Shown here piece by piece: positions 59,918 through 64,000 of a stretch of DNA of 64,000 nt (position 1 is its first letter; each line of letters starts with the position of its first letter). The notes under the pieces are model-generated. The model made no database searches. It was not told where the DNA came from and saw only the letters and a program-made list of their open reading frames with translations. Position numbers and translations under genes: made by a program. The DNA lies in contig NZ_JBLKNX010000017.1 of assembly GCF_051414055.1 (NCBI RefSeq), positions 73,913 to 137,912 of the forward strand. The letters are read 5' to 3'. Source of the DNA: Halosimplex halobium (GTDB taxonomy: Archaea; Halobacteriota; Halobacteria; Halobacteriales; Haloarculaceae).

Positions 59918-62900
59918 GAGCCGTCACCTCCCGCGTCGGCGTCGACATCACTCCCCTCCGGCGGGGAGCCGCCGTCGGCCAGTCGCAGGTCCGCCTGCTC
60001 GTCGTCGCTCTCGCCCTCCGCGTCGTCAGCCCCCTGGTCGACGGGGCGCACGTCGACGCGCACGTCGGAGTTGACACCGGTCGGTCCCCAGTAGTTGGGG
60101 AAGAAGTACAGGTGTTCGCCGGTGTCCTCGGGGTACTGGACGAGCTGGGTCGGCTTCATGTACATCGGGACCAGCGTGTTGAAGTTGTTCCGGCTCGGGT
60201 ACTGGAACTTCTCCCAGGAGAAGAAGTGTCGCACCGTCCCGGGCTCGCTCGACGGGTAGATCTTCGCCTGCACCTCGACGCTGCCGAGGTCGTTGAACAC
60301 CTCCACCGTGTCGCCGTCCTCGATGCCCCGTTCCTCGGCGTCCTCGGGGTTGAGGAACACGGTGGGCTCGCCCCGCTGGAGGTTGAGCATCGTCTCGTTG
60401 TCGCGCCAGGTCGAGTGGATCGACCAGCGGCTGTGGGGCGTGTTGTACGACAGGGGGTAGCTCCCGCCGGTGTTCGTGGGGCCTTCCTTGTGCGTGGGGA
60501 GTTCCTCGCCGAGTTCGAGGAACCAGTCGTGGTCGACGTAGTACTGCTGGCGGCCGGTGAAGGTGGGCCACGGCTCCTTGTCCTGGACGTAGTTCTTCCA
60601 GGGGGCGTAGGCCTCGCCGTCCTCAATGTCCGACGACCAGTGGCTCCCGGCTTCGAGGAGGCGCTGGGGCTGGTCGATGGTGTCGTCGAGGGTGATCTGC
60701 TCGTCGGTCCCCTCGGGGTTGGACTCCTCGGAGTGTTCGAGGATGTACTCGCAGGCCGCCCGGTCCTCGGCAAGCGCGCCCGCCTCGCCGGTCTGCCAGT
60801 CGCGCACGTAGTCGTCGTACACCGACTGCAGGTCGATCTCGCGGTCGAACTTCCGGTCGTCAATGGGTTCGACGCCCCGCTCCTGAGCCACTTCCTGGAT
60901 CTTCTCGGCGAGGTCGCGGAAGATCTGCCAGTCGGTCCTCGCCTCGCCCAGCGGCTCGACCGCGGGCGTGAACGGATGCACGTACGTGTGCATGTCCGTC
61001 ATCGAGAGGTCGTACTTCTCGTAGTGGCTCGCCGCCGGGAGGACGATGTCCGAGTACAGCGCCGTCGAGTCCATCCGGAAGTTGATGTCGACGACGAGGT
61101 CGAGTTTCGGCCAGAGGTTCTCCTCGACGGCGACGTTGCCCTTGGCCTGGTTGAAGTAGTTGCCCCGCCAGACGAACATCGTCGAGGGGTCGGGCCGGGA
61201 GCCGTCCTCCCGTTCGGAGGGGTAGACGGGCATCCAGTCCTTCTCGATGGACTCACGGATCTTTGCGGCGGTGTCCTCGTCGGTGTTGTCGAGGATGCCC
61301 GCGTGGAAGTAGGTCCACAGCGTCGTCGGGACGCCGCGGACCGACCCGGTCGGGAACGACAGGGACTTCCAGCCGTTGAACGTCCAGATCTTCTCCTGGC
61401 CGACGTAGTGGTCGAGCCCGGTCCCCTGCTCGCCGAGGTTACCGGTCAGCGTGACGAGCAGCTGGATGGCCCGGTTGCCCAGGTCGTTGTGGTACCAGTC
61501 GTTGACGCCCTTGCCGTGGATGATCTTCGCTTTGTCGGCCTCCGCGAACTCCCGGGCGATGCGCTGGTAGGTCTCCTCGCCGACGGTCGTCTCCTCGGTC
61601 ACGAACTCCGGCGTGTACTCCGCGAGTTCGTCCCGGAGGTTGTCCCACACGGAGCGCACGGCGACGCTGTCGGCGTCGGCGCTCTCGGCGAGGTCGACCG
61701 ACCGCTCGACCGACAGCTGCGGGTCGAAGTCGAGTTCGATCGAGGAGTCGGGGTCCTTCTGGCCGTCCCGGTCCCCGAGCGACCCGGGGGCCATCCGCAG
61801 GTTCCCGTCCCCGTCGACCATCACGAACGTCTTCTCCGGGCGGTCGGCGTCCTCGCCGACGCCCGGCACCTCGCTCGCGCGCAGGAACTTCCCGGTGTCC
61901 TCGCGGACGAGCAGCGGCATGTCGGTCTGCTCCTTGAGGTGCTGTTCGTCGTGGAGCCCCTCCTCGACGATGGTCTGGGCCATCCCGAGGGCGAGCGCCG
62001 TGTCGGTGCCGCCCTCCGGCGAGAGCCACTCGTCGGTGTGGATGGCAGTCTGGGAGTAGTCGGTGAAGATACCGACGCGCTTGGTACCGTTGTACCCGGC
62101 GTCGAGGAAGAACTTCGCGTCGGGGATCCGGGTGACGTTGATGTTCGACCCCCAGGCGATGATGTAGTCGGCGTTGTACCAGTCGGCGCTCTCGGCGTTG
62201 TCCGTCTGGGTGCCCCAGGTGATCGGCTGGCCCGGCGGCAGGTCCGAGTACCAGTCGTAGAAGCTGTGGGAGACGCCGCCGAGGAGATTGATGAGCCGGC
62301 TCCCGGAGGCGAAGGAGATCGGGCTCATCGCCGGGATCGGCGTGAACCCGGAGATGGCGTCGTACCGACCCGCCTGCACCTCGTCGACGACGTGTTCTGC
62401 GATCTCGGTGAGGGCTTCGTCCCAGCTGATCCGCTGCCACTTGCCCTCGCCGCGCTCGCCGGTCCGCTTCATCGGGTACTTGATCCGCTGGTCGGCGTTG
62501 ACGTAGTCGGTGTAACAGGCCCCCTTCTGGCAGCCGCGGGGGTTCGGGTCGGGCAGGCTCTCGTCGAAGTTCGGGTAGTCGCCGGCCTGTTCCTCGCGCC
62601 AGACCTGCCCGTTCTTGACGTAGACGTTCCACGAGCAGGAGCCGGTGCAGTTGACCGAGTGGGTCGAGCGGTGTTTCGAGTCCCAGTCCCACTCCTCGCG
62701 GTACAGGTCCTCCCACTCCCGGTAGGGGTAGTCCCCGATGGGGTCGTTGACGACCTTCAGCCGGGTCATCTCGAGGAAGTCCTGTGCGAGGCCCGTCTGA
62801 GTGGCACCCGCGCCGGCGACGCCGGCCGCGCCGACGCCCTTCAGGAAGTCCCGGCGGGACACGTCCACGTCGGCACCCCCGTCCGTCGCGGCGCTACCGG

Positions 62901-63024
62901 TCGCGGTCCCGTCGGTAGCGTCCCGGTCGGCGGCGCCGTCGAGGCCGTCGGTCGCTTCGCTGTCGGTGCTGTCGGTCGGCGGATCGTCGGTTCGGTCGTG
63001 GTCGGTCGAGTGGTCGTCGGTCAT
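59914..63024 (-). CDS. narG: Nitrate reductase alpha subunit, molybdopterin enzyme
   Basis: 1036 aa. A long acidic N-terminus precedes the Tat motif SRRDFLKGVGAAG (Arg57-Arg58), so the enzyme faces outside, as in other haloarchaea. The FS0 ligands are His/Cys (THSVNCTGSC...GCQKGAC). TQTDNAESADWYN contains the Asp that coordinates Mo in NarG. It reduces nitrate to nitrite. The C-terminus ends in an acidic tail. The ATG at 63024 overlaps the upstream stop (ATGA). Confidence 0.93.
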   Translation of the reverse strand: MTDDHSTDHDRTDDPPTDSTDSEATDGLDGAADRDATDGTATGSAATDGGADVDVSRRDFLKGVGAAGVAGAGATQTGLAQDFLEMTRLKVVNDPIGDYPYREWEDLYREEWDWDSKHRSTHSVNCTGSCSWNVYVKNGQVWREEQAGDYPNFDESLPDPNPRGCQKGACYTDYVNADQRIKYPMKRTGERGEGKWQRISWDEALTEIAEHVVDEVQAGRYDAISGFTPIPAMSPISFASGSRLINLLGGVSHSFYDWYSDLPPGQPITWGTQTDNAESADWYNADYIIAWGSNINVTRIPDAKFFLDAGYNGTKRVGIFTDYSQTAIHTDEWLSPEGGTDTALALGMAQTIVEEGLHDEQHLKEQTDMPLLVREDTGKFLRASEVPGVGEDADRPEKTFVMVDGDGNLRMAPGSLGDRDGQKDPDSSIELDFDPQLSVERSVDLAESADADSVAVRSVWDNLRDELAEYTPEFVTEETTVGEETYQRIAREFAEADKAKIIHGKGVNDWYHNDLGNRAIQLLVTLTGNLGEQGTGLDHYVGQEKIWTFNGWKSLSFPTGSVRGVPTTLWTYFHAGILDNTDEDTAAKIRESIEKDWMPVYPSEREDGSRPDPSTMFVWRGNYFNQAKGNVAVEENLWPKLDLVVDINFRMDSTALYSDIVLPAASHYEKYDLSMTDMHTYVHPFTPAVEPLGEARTDWQIFRDLAEKIQEVAQERGVEPIDDRKFDREIDLQSVYDDYVRDWQTGEAGALAEDRAACEYILEHSEESNPEGTDEQITLDDTIDQPQRLLEAGSHWSSDIEDGEAYAPWKNYVQDKEPWPTFTGRQQYYVDHDWFLELGEELPTHKEGPTNTGGSYPLSYNTPHSRWSIHSTWRDNETMLNLQRGEPTVFLNPEDAEERGIEDGDTVEVFNDLGSVEVQAKIYPSSEPGTVRHFFSWEKFQYPSRNNFNTLVPMYMKPTQLVQYPEDTGEHLYFFPNYWGPTGVNSDVRVDVRPVDQGADDAEGESDDEQADLRLADGGSPPEGSDVDADAGGDGS

Positions 63025-63200
63025 TGTTTGGAGACGAAGATCGTCGCGAGTCCGCAGGCGACGCCGGCCGCGGCGAAGGCGATCCCCGCGACGGTGTCGC
63101 CGCCGGTGTCGAGCCCGACGGCGATCAGCGCGACGCCCAGCAGCTTGCTCAGTCGGTCGATCCAGCGGTAGGAGCGCTCGGTGACAGTCACGGCGGTCAT
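63021..63200 (-). CDS. Small two-helix membrane protein upstream of narG
   Basis: 59 aa. RSYRWIDRLSKLLGVALIAVGLD and AGIAFAAAGVACGLATIFV form two membrane helices. It is a conserved-position small gene between the cytochrome b gene and narG. It is coupled on both sides. Function unknown. Confidence 0.7.
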   Translation of the reverse strand: MTAVTVTERSYRWIDRLSKLLGVALIAVGLDTGGDTVAGIAFAAAGVACGLATIFVSKQ

Positions 63201-64000
63201 GGCTCGCCCTCCGTGTCGGCGCTGTCCTCGGTCGTCGGGCCGCCGTCGGACGCTCCCCCCGCGTCCGCTGGCTCGGGTGCGTCCGGTCGGTCGGTGTCGT
63301 TGCCGCGCAGCAGGCCGTACGTGATGGCGGCACAGACCGTCGGCCAGCCCAGCAGCGCCCACCAGAGCACGGCGTTGACCGGGCCCGTACTGGTGTTGAG
63401 CACGTCAGCGGCGATGTTGTTCATCCCCGCGATGGAGGCGACCATGATGAACGTGACGCCGAAGACGCCGACGGCGGTCTGTTTCGGCCGGTCGAGCGGG
63501 TTCAGCGCGAAGTGCTCGGGCTCGCGGTAGTAGTCGATAAAGGGCCAGGCGGCGACGGCCCCGAACACGAGCCCGGGCATGAGGATGCCGCCGACGAACT
63601 CGGCGTTGACCTCCCCGAGGATCGGGACGTGGAAGGCGAGCCACGAGGGCAGCAGCTTCAGGAAGCCGTAGACCCACATCAGGAACCAGTCGGGCATGAT
63701 GAGCGCGGGCGTGCTCGCGGGGTCGTTGGGGCCGTACTCGGCGACGTTGTGGACCGGGAGGAAGCCGGCCAGGATCGAGAGGGTCGCCAGCGTCAGGAAG
63801 AAGACGACCGCGCTCACCGCCGCCTGGTTCGGGAAGGCAGGCAGGCCGACGATGACGCTGTCGTCGTCGCGGTCGACGGCGCCAGCGACCGTCGCGCGGA
63901 CCCCGCCGGCGGTGCCACCGTCCGCGGCGGTCGCGCCGTCGCCGGCCCCGTCGGTGGCGACCCCGTCACCGCCGTCGGCGGTCGCGGCTCCGCCGCCGTC
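63197..64000 (-). CDS. Cytochrome b C-terminal domain protein of the nitrate operon (partial, continues beyond window)
   Basis: The frame stays open to the window edge, so the 5' end is missing. The visible 267 residues begin with a low-complexity Gly/Ala/Asp/Thr linker. Then LPAFPNQAAVSAVVFFLTLATLSIL, PDWFLMWVYGFLKLLP and NPLDRPKQTAVGVFGVTF match the C-terminal (subunit IV-like) part of the cytochrome b/b6 family, with four membrane helices. It corresponds to NarB-type quinol-oxidising components. The acidic tail follows the last helix. Confidence 0.8.
   Translation of the reverse strand, partial: DGGGAATADGGDGVATDGAGDGATAADGGTAGGVRATVAGAVDRDDDSVIVGLPAFPNQAAVSAVVFFLTLATLSILAGFLPVHNVAEYGPNDPASTPALIMPDWFLMWVYGFLKLLPSWLAFHVPILGEVNAEFVGGILMPGLVFGAVAAWPFIDYYREPEHFALNPLDRPKQTAVGVFGVTFIMVASIAGMNNIAADVLNTSTGPVNAVLWWALLGWPTVCAAITYGLLRGNDTDRPDAPEPADAGGASDGGPTTEDSADTEGEP

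Noticed and set aside
60112..63171. A 1019-codon open frame on the + strand
   Set aside because: It lies exactly opposite narG. In high-GC DNA with strong codon bias, antisense frames stay open. The narG reading has all family motifs.

Overview
The window is haloarchaeal chromosome (class Halobacteria). The evidence is high GC, very acidic proteins, leaderless-type promoters with TATA-like boxes 25-33 bp before start codons, haloarchaeal paralogue families (Bat-type HTH, HalOD1, pilins with the DAVSPVIG N-terminus), Tat-dependent lipoproteins, Cbf5-type TruB and a NarGH nitrate reductase with a Tat signal. I cannot fix the genus from sequence alone.

Layout. (1) 1-2410: a repeat-bearing intergenic stretch, then cmk, truB/cbf5 and a tRNA-Pro(GGG). 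(2) 2411-27301: a mobile element of about 25 kb lying between tRNA-Pro and a tyrosine recombinase. Its left arm (+ strand, 2478-8109) carries small Zn-ribbon proteins, a PD-(D/E)XK-like protein, a C5-type DNA methyltransferase, a DUF6884-like protein and a 544-aa winged-helix protein that may act in replication. A structured non-coding region and a pilin-like gene follow. The core (- strand, 22793 to 9540) is a series of about 24 tightly packed, mostly translationally coupled genes. They encode many small membrane proteins, one HerA/FtsK-like P-loop ATPase, a 570-aa polytopic membrane protein and two spike-like surface proteins. I read it as the structural module of a membrane-enveloped provirus or vesicle-forming plasmid. 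The right arm holds an AbrB-like regulator, small proteins, an AT-rich HNH nuclease block, a winged-helix repressor facing a palindromic operator, and the integrase. (3) 27302-38700: an accessory defence/repair island. It has a five-gene Mre11-Rad50-NurA-(unknown)-HerA operon, a DUF234 ATPase remnant, a winged-helix/TumE-like pair, an integrase C-terminal remnant and a VapBC pair. A near-identical 18-bp repeat occurs at each end.

(4) 38738-53982: a PolB2 operon with a degenerate polymerase motif C, glycerol dehydrogenase, adenine permease plus adenine deaminase, a D-2-hydroxyacid dehydrogenase, a Tat lipoprotein beta-propeller, a YdjM-like membrane protein, and molybdenum-cofactor genes (mobA, a MobB-MoaE fusion, moeA) with a Bat-type regulator. 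(5) 54104-64000: a nitrate-respiration operon on the - strand, in transcription order cytochrome b (cut by the window end), a small membrane protein, narG, narH, an ethylbenzene-dehydrogenase-like haem subunit, a NarJ/TorD chaperone, a polytopic membrane protein, a HEAT-repeat protein and an Mrp-type ATPase fused to DUF2249. The Moco genes next to it would supply the NarG cofactor.

Functions come from motif recognition by eye. No database search was possible.
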